Positions 51,801 through 64,000 of a stretch of DNA of 64,000 nt are shown here, one piece after another (within the stretch, counting starts at the first letter, position 1; each line of letters starts with the position of its first letter). The stretch lies in assembly GCA_035079385.1 (NCBI GenBank), contig JAVHKY010000045.1, positions 124,001 to 188,000 of the forward strand. The letters run 5' to 3'. The position numbers and the translations under genes were made by a program. This DNA comes from Aspidiotus rigidus (Eukaryota > Arthropoda > Insecta > Hemiptera > Diaspididae). The notes under the pieces are model-generated. The model had not been told where the DNA came from. It did not search any database and worked only from the letters and a program-made list of their open reading frames with translations.

Positions 51801-54800
51801 TTACGAATTTCATATCCTTTCGGCTGAAAACTTGACCACAAATCACAATTTCGAAAATTCGAAATTATTGCCCTCTGTGAAAACTGAATTTTCACCAGAA
51901 AAAAATCTCCGGCGACTAAAAATTGTACCCAATAGTCCTATCCTAACCGAAATTTAACGCAGATTACGAATTTCATATCCTTTCGGCCGAAAAACTTGAC
52001 CACAAATCACAATTTCGAAAATTCGAAATTATTGCCCTCTGTGAAAACTGAATTTTCACCAGAAAAAAATCTCCGGCGACTAAAAATTGTACCCAATAGT
52101 CCTATCCTAACCGAAATTTAACGCAGATTACGAATTTCATATCCTTTCGGCCGAAAAACTTGACCACAAATCACAATTTCGAAAATTCGAAATTATTGCC
52201 CTCTGTGAAAACTGAATTTTCACCAGAAAAAAATCTCCGGCGACTAAAAATTGTACCCAATAGTCCTATCCTAACCGAAATTTAACGCAGATTACGAATT
52301 TCATATCCTTTCGGCCGAAAAACTTGACCACAAATCACAATTTCGAAAATTCGAAATTATTGCCCTCTGTGAAAACTGAATTTTCACCAGAAAAAAATCT
52401 CCGGCGACTAAAAATTGTACCCAATAGTCCTATCCTAACCGAAATTTAACGCAGATTACGAATTTCATATCCTTTCGGCCGAAAACTTGACCACAAATCA
52501 CAATTTCGAAAATTCGAAATTATTGCCCTCTGTGAAAACTGAATTTTCACCAGAAAAAAATCTCCGGCGACTAAAAATTGTACCAATAGTCCTATCCTAA
52601 CCGAAATTTAACGCAGATTACGAATTTCATATCCTTTCGGCCGAAAAACTTGACCACAAATCACAATTTCGAAAATTCGAAATTATTGCCCTGCTGTGAA
52701 AACTGAATTTTCACCAGAAAAAATCTCCGGCGACTAAAAATTGTACCCAATAGTCCTATCCTAACCGAAATTTAACGCAGATTACGAATTTCATATCCTT
52801 TCGGCGAAAAACTTGACCACAAATCACAATTTCGAAAATTCGAAATTATTGCCCTCTGTGAAAACTGAATTTTCACCAGAAAAAAATCTCCGGCGACTAA
52901 AAATTGTACCCAATAGTCCTATCCTAACCGAAATTTAACGCAGATTACGAATTTCATATCCTTTCGCCGAAAAACTTGACCACAAATCACAATTTCGAAA
53001 ATTCGAAATTATTGCCCTCTGTGAAAACTGAATTTTCACCAGAAAAAAATCTCCGGCGACTAAAAATTGTACCCAATAGTCCTATCCTAACCGAAATTTA
53101 ACGCAGATTACGAATTTCATATCCTTTCGGCCGAAAAACTTGACCACAAATCACAATTTCGAAAATTCGAAATTATTGCCCTCTGTGAAAACTGAATTTT
53201 CACCAGAAAAAAATCTCCGGCGACTAAAAATTGTACCCAATAGTCCTATCCTAACCGAAATTTAACGCAGATTACGAATTTCATATCCTTTCGGCCTGAA
53301 AAAGCTTGACCACAAATCACAATTTCGAAAATTCGAAATTATTACCCTCTGTGAAAACTGAATTTTCACCAGAAAAAAATCTCCGGCGACTAAAAATTGT
53401 ACCCAATAGTCCTATCCTAACCGAAATTTAACGCAGATTACGAATTTCATATCCTTTTCGGCTGAAAAACTTGACCACAAATCACAATTTCGAAAATTCG
53501 AAATTATTGCCCTCTGTGAAAACTGAATTTTCACCAGAAAAAAATCTCCGGCGACTAAAAATTGTACCCAATAGTCCTATCCTAACCGAAATTTAACGCA
53601 GATTACGAATTTCATATCCTTTCGGCTGAAAAGCTCGACCACAAATCACAATTTCGAAAATTCGAAATTATTGCCCTCTGTGAAAACTGAATTTTCACCA
53701 GAAAAAAAGTCTCCGGCGACTAAAATTGTACCCAATAGTCCTATCCTAACCGAAATTTAACGCAGATTACGAATTTCATATCCTTTCGGCCGAAAAACTT
53801 GACCACAAATCACAATTTCGAAAATTCGAAATTATTGCCCTCTGTGAAAACTGAATTTTCACCAGAAAAAAATCTCCGGCGACTAAAAATTGTACCCAAT
53901 AGTCCTATCCTAACCGAAATTTAACGCAGATTACGAATTTCATATCCTTTCGGCGAAAACTTCGACCACAAATCACAATTTCGAAAATTCGAAATTATTG
54001 CCCTCTGTGAAAACTGAATTTTCACCAGAAAAAAATCTCCGGCGACTAAAATTGTACCCAATAGTCCTATCCTAACCGAAATTTAACGCAGATTACGAAT
54101 TTCATATCCTTTCGGCCGAAAAACTTGACCACAAATCACAATTTCGAAAATTCGAAATTATTGCCCTCTGTGAAAACTGAATTTTCACCAGAAAAAAATC
54201 TCCGGCGACTAAAAATTGTACCCAATAGTCCTATCCTAACCGAAATTTAACGCAGATTACGAATTTCATATCCTTTCGGCCGAAAAACTTGACCACAAAT
54301 CACAATTTCGAAAATTCGAAATTATTGCCCTCTGTGAAAACTGAATTTTCACCAGAAAAAAATCTCCGGCGACTAAAAATTGTACCCAATAGTCCTATCC
54401 TAACCGAAATTTAACGCAGATTACGAATTTCATATCCTTTCGGCCGAAAAACTTGACCACAAATCACAATTTCGAAAATTCGAAATTATTGCCCTCTGTG
54501 AAAACTGAATTTTCACCAGAAAAAAATCTCCGGCGACTAAAAATTGTACCCAATAGTCCTATCCTAACCGAAATTTAACGCAGATTACGAATTTCATATC
54601 CTTTCGGCCGAAAAACTTGACCACAAATCACAATTTCGAAAATTCGAAATTATTGCCCTCTGTGAAAACTGAATTTTCACCAGAAAAAAATCTCCGGCGA
54701 CTAAAATTGTACCCAATAGTCCTATCCTAACCGAAATTTAACGCAGATTACGAATTTCATATCCTTTCGGCCGAAAAACTTGACCACAAATCACAATTTC

Positions 54801-55407
54801 GAAAATTCGAAATTATTGCCCTCTGTGAAAACTGAATTTTCACCAGAAAAAAATCTCCGGCGACTAAAAATTGTACCCAATAGTCCTATCCTAACCGAAA
54901 TTTAACGCAGATTACGAATTTCATATCCTTTCGGCCGAAAAACTTGACCACAAATCACAATTTCGAAAATTCGAAATTATTGCCCTCTGTGAAAACTGAA
55001 TTTTCACCAGAAAAAAATCTCCGGCGACTAAAAATTGTACCCAATAGTCCTATCCTAACCGAAATTTAACGCAGATTACGAATTTCATATCCTTTCAGCC
55101 GAAAAACTTGACCACAAATCACAATTTCGAAAATTCGAAATTATTGCCCTCTGTGAAAACTGAATTTTCACCAGAAAAAAATCTCCGGCGACTAAAAATT
55201 GTACCCAATAGTCCTATCCTAACCAAAATTTAACGCAGATTACGAATTTCATATCCTTTCGGCCGAAAAACTTGACCACAAATCACAATTTCGAAAATTC
55301 GAAATTATTGCCCTCTGTGAAAACTGAATTTTCACCAGAAAAAAAAATCTCCGGCGACTACAAATTGTACCCAATAGTCCACCTATCCTAACCGAAATTT
55401 AAGGCAG
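48836..55407. repeat. Indel-rich block within B2
   Basis: Forty monomers with unusually many isolated indels, against almost none in the preceding 48 kb. Examples: TCACATTTCG (48,893), CTCCGGGCGAC (48,957), TATCTTTCGG (49,190), GACTAAAATTG (49,292), CGGCGAAAAAC (49,361, 49,850, 52,802), CCACAATCAC (49,862), CATATCCCTTTCGG (50,665), GTACCAATAG (52,580), CCCTGCTGTG (52,690), GGCCTGAAAAAGCTTG (53,294). Base substitutions relative to the neighbouring consensus are few. This is either a real local instability or residual consensus error in the assembly. Confidence 0.8.
48841..48864. repeat. 12-bp tandem microduplication
   Basis: GAATTTCATATC is present twice in direct succession at the start of a monomer. 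It is the largest single insertion seen anywhere in the window and occurs once. It looks like a slippage product. Nothing is inserted between the two copies, so it is not a target-site duplication. Confidence 0.9.
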
Positions 55408-57742
55408 ATTACGAATTTCATATCCTTTCGGCTGAAAAGCTCGACCACAAATCACAATTTCGAAAATTCGAAATTATTGCCCTCTGTGAAAACTGAATTT
55501 TCACCAGAAAAAAATCTCCGGCGACTAAAAATTGTACCCAATAGTCCTATCCTAACCGAAATTTAACGCAGATTACGAATTTCATATCCTTTCGGCTGAA
55601 AAACTTGACCACAAATCACAATTTCGAAAATTCGAAATTATTGCCCTCTGTGAAAACTGAATTTTCACCAGAAAAAAATCTCCGGCGACTAAAAATTGTA
55701 CCCAATAGTCCTATCCTAACCGAAATTTAACGCAGATTACGAATTTCATATCCTTTCGGCTGAAAAACTTGACCACAAATCACAATTTCGAAAATTCGAA
55801 ATTATTGCCCTCTGTGAAAACTGAATTTTCACCAGAAAAAAATCTCCGGCGACTAAAAATTGTACCCAATAGTCCTATCCTAACCGAAATTTAACGCAGA
55901 TTACGAATTTCATATCCCTTTGGCTGAAAAACTTGACCACAAATCACAATTTCGAAAATTCGAAATTATTGCCCTCGGTGAAAACTGAATTTTCACCAGA
56001 AAAAAATCTCCGGCGACTAAAAATTGTACCCAATAGTCCTATCCTAACCGAAATTTAACGCAGATTACGAATTTCATATCCTTTCGGCCGAAAAACTTGA
56101 CCACAAATCACAATTTCGAAAATTCGAAATTATTGCCCTCTGTGAAAACTGAATTTTCACCAGAAAAAAATCTCCGGCGACTAAAAATTGTACCCAATAG
56201 TCCTATCCTAACCGAAATTTAACGCAGATTACGAATTTCATATCCTTTCGGCTGAAAAGCTCGACCACAAATCACAATTTCGAAAATTCGAAATTATTGC
56301 CCTCTGTGAAAACTGAATTTTCACCAGAAAAAAGTCTCCGGCGACTAAAAATTGTACCCAATAGTCCTATCCTAACCGAAATTTAACGCAGATTACGAAT
56401 TTCATATCCTTTCGGCCGAAAAACTTGACCACAAATCACAATTTCGAAAATTCGAAATTATTGCCCTCTGTGAAAACTGAATTTTCACCAGAAAAAAATC
56501 TCCGGCGACTAAAAATTGTACCCAATAGTCCTATCCTAACCGAAATTTAACGCAGATTACGAATTTCATATCCTTTCGGCTGAAAAGCTCGACCACAAAT
56601 CACAATTTCGAAAATTCGAAATTATTGCCCTCTGTGAAAACTGAATTTTCACCAGAAAAAAGTCTCCGGCGACTAAAAATTGTACCCAATAGTCCTATCC
56701 TAACCGAAATTTAACGCAGATTACGAATTTCATATCCTTTCGGCCGAAAAACTTGACCACAAATCACAATTTCGAAAATTCGAAATTATTGCCCTCTGTG
56801 AAAACTGAATTTTCACCAGAAAAAAATCTCCGGCGACTAAAAATTGTACCCAATAGTCCTATCCTAACCGAAATTTAACGCAGATTACGAATTTCATATC
56901 CTTTCGGCTGAAAAGAACGACCACAAATCACAATTTCGAAAATTCGAAATTATTGCCCTCTGTGAAAACTGAATTTTCACCAGAAAAAAATCTCCGGGGA
57001 CTAAAAATTGTACCCAATAGTCCTATCCTAACCGAAATTTAACGCAGATTACGAATTTCATATCCTTTCGGCCGAAAAACTTGACCACAAATCACAATTT
57101 CGAAAATTCGAAATTATTGCCCTCTGTGAAAACTGAATTTTCACCAGAAAAAAAATCTCCGGCGACTACAAATTGTACCCAATAGTCCACCTATCCTAAC
57201 CGAAATTTAACGCAGATTACGAATTTCATATCCTTTCGGCTGAAAAACTCGACCACAAATCACAATTTCGAAAATTCGAAATTATTGCCCTCTGTGAAAA
57301 CTGAATTTTCACCAGAAAGAAATCTCCGGCGACTAAAAATTGTACCCAATAGTCCTATCCTAACCGAAATTTAACGTAGATTACGAATTTCATATCTTTT
57401 CGGCTGAAAAACTCGACCACAAATCACAATTTCGAAAATTCGAAATTATTGCCCTCTGTGAAAACTGAATTTTCACCAGAAAAAAATCTCCGGCGACTAA
57501 AAATTGTACCCAATAGTCCTATCCTAACCGAAATTTAACGCAGATTACGAATTTCATATCTTTTCGGCTGAAAAACTCGACCACAAATCACAATTTCGAA
57601 AATTCGAAATTATTGCCCTCTGTGAAAACTGAATTTTCACCAGAAAGAAATCTCCGGCGACTAAAAATTGTACCCAATAGTCCTATCCTAACCGAAATTT
57701 AACGTAGATTACGAATTTCATATCTTTTCGGCTGAAAAACTC

Positions 57743-59271
57743 GACCACAAATCACAATTTCGAAAATTCGAAATTATTGCCCTCTGTGAAAACTGAATTT
57801 TCACCAGAAAAAAATCTCCGGCGACTAAAAATTGTACCCAATAGTCCTATCCTAACCGAAATTTAACGCAGATTACGAATTTCATATCTTTTCGGCTGAA
57901 AAACTCGACCACAAATCACAATTTCGAAAATTCGAAATTATTGCCCTCTGTGAAAACTGCATTTTCACCAGAAAAAAATCTCCGGCGACTAAAAATTGTA
58001 CCCAATAGTCCTATCCTAAACGAAATTTAACGCAGATTACAAATTTCATATCCTTTCGGCTGAAAAACTCGACCACAAATCACAATTTCGAAAATTCGAA
58101 ATTATTGCCCTCTGTGAAAACTGAATTTTCACCAGAAAAAAATCTCCGGCGACTAAAAATTGTACCCAATAGTCCTATCCTAACCGAAATTTAACGCAGA
58201 TTACGAATTTCATATCCTTTCGGCTGAAAAACTTGACCACAAATCACAATTTCGAAAATTCGAAATTATTGCCCTCTGTGAAAACTGAATTTTCACCAGA
58301 AAAAAATCTCCGGCGACTAAAAATTGTACCCAATAGTCCTATCCTAACCGAAATTTAACGAAGATTACGAATTTCATATCCTTTCGGCTGAAAAACTCGA
58401 CCACAAATCACAATTTCGAAAATTCGAAATTATTGCCCTCTGTGAAAACTGAATGTTCACCAGAAAAAAATCTCCGGCGACTAAAAATTGTACCCAATAG
58501 TGCTATCCTAACCGAAATTTAACGCAGATTACGAATTTCATATCCTTTCGGCTGAAAAACTTGACCACAAATCACAATTTCGAAAATTCGAAATTATTGC
58601 CCTCTGTGAAAACTGAATTTTCACCAGAAAAAAATCTCCGGCGACTAAAAATTGTACCCAATAGTCCTATCCTAACCGAAATTTAACGCAGATTACGAAT
58701 TTCATATCCTTTCGGCTGAAAAACTCGACCACAAATCACAATTTCGAAAATTCGAAATTATTGCCCTCTGTGAAAACTGAATTTTCACCAGAAAAAAATC
58801 TCCGGCGACTAAAAATTGTACCCAATAGTCCTATCCTAACCGAAATTTAACGCAGATTACGAATTTCATATCCTTTCGGCTGAAAAACTTGACCACAAAT
58901 CACAATTTCGAAAATTCGAAATTATTGCCCTCTGTGAAAACTGAATTTTCACCAGAAAAAAATCTCCGGCGACTAAAAATTGTACCCAATAGTCCTATCC
59001 TAACCGAAATTTAACGCAGATTACGAATTTCATATCCTTTCGGCTGAAAAACTCGACCACAAATTACAATTTCGAAAATTCGAAATTATTGCCCTCTGTG
59101 AAAACTGCATTTTCACCAGAAAAAAATCTCCGGCGACTAAAAATTGTACCCAATAGTCCTATCCTAACCGAAATTTAACGTAGATTACGAATTTCATATC
59201 TTTTCGGCTGAAAAACTCGACCACAAATCACAATTTCGAAAATTCGAAATTATTGCCCTCTGTGAAAACTG
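57743..59271. repeat. Duplicated 1.5-kb B2 segment, copy 1 (4.4-kb offset)
   Basis: It reads identical to 62,185-63,713 over 1,529 bp. The offset of 4,442 bp is 27 monomers plus 14 bp, exactly the sum of intervening insertions (four of 3 bp, two of 1 bp). Shared rare marks are CTAAACG, GATTACAAATTTC, AACGAAGATT, GAATGTTCACC, TAGTGCTATCC and CAAATTACAATTT. Confidence 0.88.
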
Positions 59272-61326
59272 AATTTTCACCAGAAAAAAATCTCCGGCGA
59301 CTAAAAATTGTACCCAATAGTCCTATCCTAACCGAAATTTAACGCAGATTACGAATTTCATATCTTTTCGGCTGAAAAACTCGACCACAAATCACAATTT
59401 CGAAAATTCGAAATTATTGCCCTCTGTGAAAACTGCATTTTCACCAGAAAAAAATCTCCGGCGACTAAAAATTGTACCCAATAGTCCTATCCTAAACGAA
59501 ATTTAACGCAGATTACAAATTTCATATCCTTTCGGCTGAAAAACTTGACCACAAATCACAATTTCGAAAATTCGAAATTATTGCCCTCTGTGAAAACTGA
59601 ATTTTCACCAGAAAAAAATCTCCGGCGACTAAAAATTGTACCCAATAGTCCTATCCTAACCGAAATTTAACGCAGATTACGAATTTCATATCCTTTCGGC
59701 CGAAAAACTTGACCACAAATCACAATTTCGAAAATTCGAAATTATTGCCCTCTGTGAAAACTGAATTTTCACCAGAAAAAAATCTCCGGCGACTAAAAAT
59801 TGTACCCAATAGTCCTATCCTAACCGAAATTTAACGCAGATTACGAATTTCATATCCTTTCGGCCGAAAAACTTGACCACAAATCACAATTTCGAAAATT
59901 CGAAATTATTGCCCTCTGTGAAAACTGAATTTTCACCAGAAAAAAAATCTCCGGCGACTACAAATTGTACCCAATAGTCCACCTATCCTAACCGAAATTT
60001 AACGCAGATTACGAATTTCATATCCTTTCGGCTGAAAAACTCGACCACAAATCACAATTTCGAAAATTCGAAATTATTGCCCTCTGTGAAAACTGAATTT
60101 TCACCAGAAAGAAATCTCCGGCGACTAAAAATTGTACCCAATAGTCCTATCCTAACCGAAATTTAACGTAGATTACGAATTTCATATCTTTTCGGCTGAA
60201 AAACTCGACCACAAATCACAATTTCGAAAATTCGAAATTATTGCCCTCTGTGAAAACTGAATTTTCACCAGAAAAAAATCTCCGGCGACTAAAAATTGTA
60301 CCCAATAGTCCTATCCTAACCGAAATTTAACGCAGATTACGAATTTCATATCTTTTCGGCTGAAAAACTCGACCACAAATCACAATTTCGAAAATTCGAA
60401 ATTATTGCCCTCTGTGAAAACTGCATTTTCACCAGAAAAAAATCTCCGGCGACTAAAAATTGTACCCAATAGTCCTATCCTAAACGAAATTTAACGCAGA
60501 TTACAAATTTCATATCCTTTCGGCTGAAAAACTCGACCACAAATCACAATTTCGAAAATTCGAAATTATTGCCCTCTGTGAAAACTGAATTTTTACCAGA
60601 AAAAAATCTCCGGCGACTAAAAATTGTACCCAATAGTCCTATCCTAACCGAAATTTAACGCAGATTACGAATTTCATATCCTTTCGGCTGAAAAACTTGA
60701 CCACAAATCACAATTTCGAAAATTCGAAATGATTGCCCTCTGTGAAAACTGCATTTTCACCAGAAAAAAATCTCCGGCGACTAAAAATTGTACCCAATAG
60801 TCCACCTATCCTAACCGAAATTTAACGCAGATTACGAATTTCATATCCTTTCGGCTGAAAAACTTGACCACAAATCACAATTTCGAAAATTCGAAATTAT
60901 TGCCCTCTGTGAAAACTGAATTTTCACCAGAAAAAAATCTCCGGCGACTAAAAATTGTACCCAATAGTCCTATCCTAACCGAAATTTAACGCAGATTACG
61001 AATTTCATATCCTTTCGGCCGAAAAACTTGACCACAAATCACAATTTCGAAAATTCGAAATTATTGCCCTCTGTGAAAACTGAATTTTCACCAGAAAAAA
61101 AATCTCCGGCGACTACAAATTGTACCCAATAGTCCACCTATCCTAACCGAAATTTAACGCAGATTACGAATTTCATATCCTTTCGGCTGAAAAACTCGAC
61201 CACAAATCACAATTTCGAAAATTCGAAATTATTGCCCTCTGTGAAAACTGAATTTTCACCAGAAAGAAATCTCCGGCGACTAAAAATTGTACCCAATAGT
61301 CCTATCCTAACCGAAATTTAACGCAG

Positions 61327-61490
61327 ATTACGAATTTCATATCCTTTCGGCTGAAAAGCTCGACCACAAATCACAATTTCGAAAATTCGAAATTATTGAC
61401 CTCTGTGAAAACTGAATTTTCACCAGAAAAAAATCTCCGGCGACTAAAAATTGTACCCAATAGTCCTATCCTAACCGAAATTTAACGTAG
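61327..61490. repeat. ATTATTGACC-class B2 monomer
   Basis: It carries GAAAAGCTCGACC and ATTATTGACCTCTG, and ends with CGTAG. Its only close match in the window is 39,157-39,320 in B1b, differing at one position. Confidence 0.75.
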
Positions 61491-62184
61491 ATTACGAATT
61501 TCATATCTTTTCGGCTGAAAAACTCGACCACAAATCACAATTTCGAAAATTCGAAATTATTGCCCTCTGTGAAAACTGAATTTTCACCAGAAAAAAATCT
61601 CCGGCGACTAAAAATTGTACCCAATAGTCCTATCCTAACCGAAATTTAACGCAGATTACGAATTTCATATCCTTTCGGCTGAAAAACTCGACCACAAATC
61701 ACAATTTCGAAAATTCGAAATTATTGCCCTCTGTGAAAACTGCATTTTCACCAGAAAAAAATCTCCGGCGACTAAAAATTGTACCCAATAGTCCTATCCT
61801 AACCGAAATTTAACGTAGATTACGAATTTCATATCTTTTCGGCTGAAAAACTCGACCACAAATCACAATTTCGAAAATTCGAAATTATTGCCCTGTGTGA
61901 AAACTGAATTTTCACCAGAAAAAAATCTCCGGCGACTAAAAATTGTACCCAATAGTCCTATCCTAACCGAAATTTAACGCAGATTACGAATTTCATATCC
62001 TTTCGGCTGAAAAACTTGACCACAAATCACAATTTCGAAAATTCGAAATGATTGCCCTCTGTGAAAACTGCATTTTCACCAGAAAAAAATCTCCGGCGAC
62101 TAAAAATTGTACCCAATAGTCCACCTATCCTAACCGAAATTTAACGCAGATTACGAATTTCATATCCTTTCGGCTGAAAAACTT

Positions 62185-63713
62185 GACCACAAATCACAAT
62201 TTCGAAAATTCGAAATTATTGCCCTCTGTGAAAACTGAATTTTCACCAGAAAAAAATCTCCGGCGACTAAAAATTGTACCCAATAGTCCTATCCTAACCG
62301 AAATTTAACGCAGATTACGAATTTCATATCTTTTCGGCTGAAAAACTCGACCACAAATCACAATTTCGAAAATTCGAAATTATTGCCCTCTGTGAAAACT
62401 GCATTTTCACCAGAAAAAAATCTCCGGCGACTAAAAATTGTACCCAATAGTCCTATCCTAAACGAAATTTAACGCAGATTACAAATTTCATATCCTTTCG
62501 GCTGAAAAACTCGACCACAAATCACAATTTCGAAAATTCGAAATTATTGCCCTCTGTGAAAACTGAATTTTCACCAGAAAAAAATCTCCGGCGACTAAAA
62601 ATTGTACCCAATAGTCCTATCCTAACCGAAATTTAACGCAGATTACGAATTTCATATCCTTTCGGCTGAAAAACTTGACCACAAATCACAATTTCGAAAA
62701 TTCGAAATTATTGCCCTCTGTGAAAACTGAATTTTCACCAGAAAAAAATCTCCGGCGACTAAAAATTGTACCCAATAGTCCTATCCTAACCGAAATTTAA
62801 CGAAGATTACGAATTTCATATCCTTTCGGCTGAAAAACTCGACCACAAATCACAATTTCGAAAATTCGAAATTATTGCCCTCTGTGAAAACTGAATGTTC
62901 ACCAGAAAAAAATCTCCGGCGACTAAAAATTGTACCCAATAGTGCTATCCTAACCGAAATTTAACGCAGATTACGAATTTCATATCCTTTCGGCTGAAAA
63001 ACTTGACCACAAATCACAATTTCGAAAATTCGAAATTATTGCCCTCTGTGAAAACTGAATTTTCACCAGAAAAAAATCTCCGGCGACTAAAAATTGTACC
63101 CAATAGTCCTATCCTAACCGAAATTTAACGCAGATTACGAATTTCATATCCTTTCGGCTGAAAAACTCGACCACAAATCACAATTTCGAAAATTCGAAAT
63201 TATTGCCCTCTGTGAAAACTGAATTTTCACCAGAAAAAAATCTCCGGCGACTAAAAATTGTACCCAATAGTCCTATCCTAACCGAAATTTAACGCAGATT
63301 ACGAATTTCATATCCTTTCGGCTGAAAAACTTGACCACAAATCACAATTTCGAAAATTCGAAATTATTGCCCTCTGTGAAAACTGAATTTTCACCAGAAA
63401 AAAATCTCCGGCGACTAAAAATTGTACCCAATAGTCCTATCCTAACCGAAATTTAACGCAGATTACGAATTTCATATCCTTTCGGCTGAAAAACTCGACC
63501 ACAAATTACAATTTCGAAAATTCGAAATTATTGCCCTCTGTGAAAACTGCATTTTCACCAGAAAAAAATCTCCGGCGACTAAAAATTGTACCCAATAGTC
63601 CTATCCTAACCGAAATTTAACGTAGATTACGAATTTCATATCTTTTCGGCTGAAAAACTCGACCACAAATCACAATTTCGAAAATTCGAAATTATTGCCC
63701 TCTGTGAAAACTG
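62185..63713. repeat. Duplicated 1.5-kb B2 segment, copy 2
   Basis: Partner of 57,743-59,271, with no difference seen. It is bounded on the left by CTTGACC versus CTCGACC and on the right by ACTGCATTTTC versus ACTGAATTTTC. Confidence 0.88.
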
Positions 63714-63956
63714 CATTTTCACCAGAAAAAAATCTCCGGCGACTAAAAATTGTACCCAATAGTCCACCTATCCTAACCGAAATTTAACGCAGATTACGAA
63801 TTTCATATCCTTTCGGCTGAAAAACTTGACCACAAATCACAATTTCGAAAATTCGAAATTATTGCCCTCTGTGAAAACTGAATTTTCACCAGAAAAAAAT
63901 CTCCGGCGACTAAAAATTGTACCCAATAGTCCTATCCTAACCGAAATTTAACGCAG

Positions 63957-64000
63957 ATTACGAATTTCATATCCTTTCGGCCGAAAAACTTGACCACAAA
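63957..64000. repeat. Partial B monomer at the window edge
   Basis: The first 44 bp of a GGCCGAAAAAC-type unit, cut by the window end. The array evidently continues to the right. The window also begins exactly at a monomer start, so the array very probably extends to the left as well. Confidence 0.9.

Larger units (their letters stand above)
18654..64000. repeat. Satellite array, family B (164-bp monomer)
   Basis: Head-to-tail array of about 276 complete monomers plus a partial one at the right edge, in the same orientation as family A. The first 174 units (18,654-47,189) average exactly 164 bp: three 1-bp insertions (GAATTTTCCACCAG) are balanced by three 1-bp deletions (GTCCTACCTAACC). The consensus differs from A at about 22 positions plus one deleted C. 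Diagnostic words are CATATCCTTTCGGCTG, GCCCTCTGTGAAAACTG, TCTCCGGCGAC and AAAATTGTACCC. No gene-like or transposon-like sequence interrupts it. Confidence 0.97.
47190..64000. repeat. B2 subdomain
   Basis: About 102 monomers plus a partial one. B1b classes such as the T-tract, CTCGGGCG and AAAACGG units vanish. Typical marks are AAAACTCGACC, TTTCGGCCGAAAAAC, GAAAAGCTCGACC, TATCTTTTCGG, ACTGCATTTTC, CTATCCTAAACG, AACGTAGATT, CAGAAAGAAATC and a 3-bp insertion giving TAGTCCACCTATCC. The insertion occurs nine times, near 47,985, 48,153, 55,378, 57,187, 59,978, 60,800, 61,135, 62,121 and 63,763. No non-satellite sequence is seen. Confidence 0.9.

Noticed and set aside
1..64000. CRISPR array
   Set aside because: Repeats are about 165 bp with no unique spacers; the whole unit is repeated.
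1..64000. CENP-B box in the monomer
   Set aside because: I looked for the TTCG...A..CGGG pattern. The only CGGG is in the CTCGGGCG class and lacks TTCG at the required distance. The reverse strand also gave no match by eye.
1..64000. tRNA, rRNA or other RNA gene hidden in the monomer
   Set aside because: No cloverleaf, A/B box pair or rRNA-like segment could be recognised, and the monomer has no T-run terminator setting on either strand that would support one.

Overview
The whole 64 kb window is one head-to-tail satellite DNA array. I found no gene, RNA gene, transposon, CRISPR array or other single-copy sequence in it. Every stretch, including all those with no gene for more than 300 bases, is occupied by copies of a monomer of about 165 bp in one orientation. 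An array this long with near-nucleosome-length monomers and nested higher-order repeats (HORs) points to a eukaryotic chromosome, most likely a centromeric, pericentromeric or other large heterochromatic block. I do not recognise the satellite and cannot name the species. Both plants and invertebrates are possible.

Two related monomer families meet once. Family A (monomer 165 bp, about 32% G+C) fills 1-18,653: about 113 monomers. Family B (monomer 164 bp, about 35% G+C) fills 18,654-64,000: about 276 complete monomers plus a 44-bp partial one at the right edge. The two consensus sequences are about 86% identical. Their differences lie in two windows, while two blocks are essentially invariant. 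One invariant block carries a short palindrome (9-bp arms AATTTCGAA and TTCGAAATT around AA). The 1-bp length difference is one missing C after monomer position about 78 in B.

Layout by subdomain: A core (1-16,013), a mosaic of about seven monomer variants with local HORs; A-prime (16,014-18,653), exactly 16 monomers, partly dimeric, many of which have lost the in-frame TAG; B1a (18,654-23,082), fairly uniform B; B1b (23,083-47,189), a mosaic of diverged B classes organised into HORs of 5 and 6 monomers and larger duplicated segments; B2 (47,190-64,000), a distinct B subfamily marked by CTCGACC, GGCCGAAA and a 3-bp insertion. Within B2, 48,836-55,407 holds an unusual cluster of single-base indels.

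Many pairs of segments of about 0.9-1.7 kb are identical or differ by one or two bases, yet lie 1.3-14.6 kb apart at offsets equal to whole numbers of monomers. This is the pattern expected of recent unequal exchange, gene conversion or replication-slippage amplification. The open reading frames in the window are by-products of the 165-bp (55-codon) periodicity and small frame changes; none is supported as a gene. I see no convincing new coding system. What deserves a second look is the fine structure of the array. Monomer counts are derived from coordinates and period arithmetic, and identity statements come from reading aligned segments by eye.
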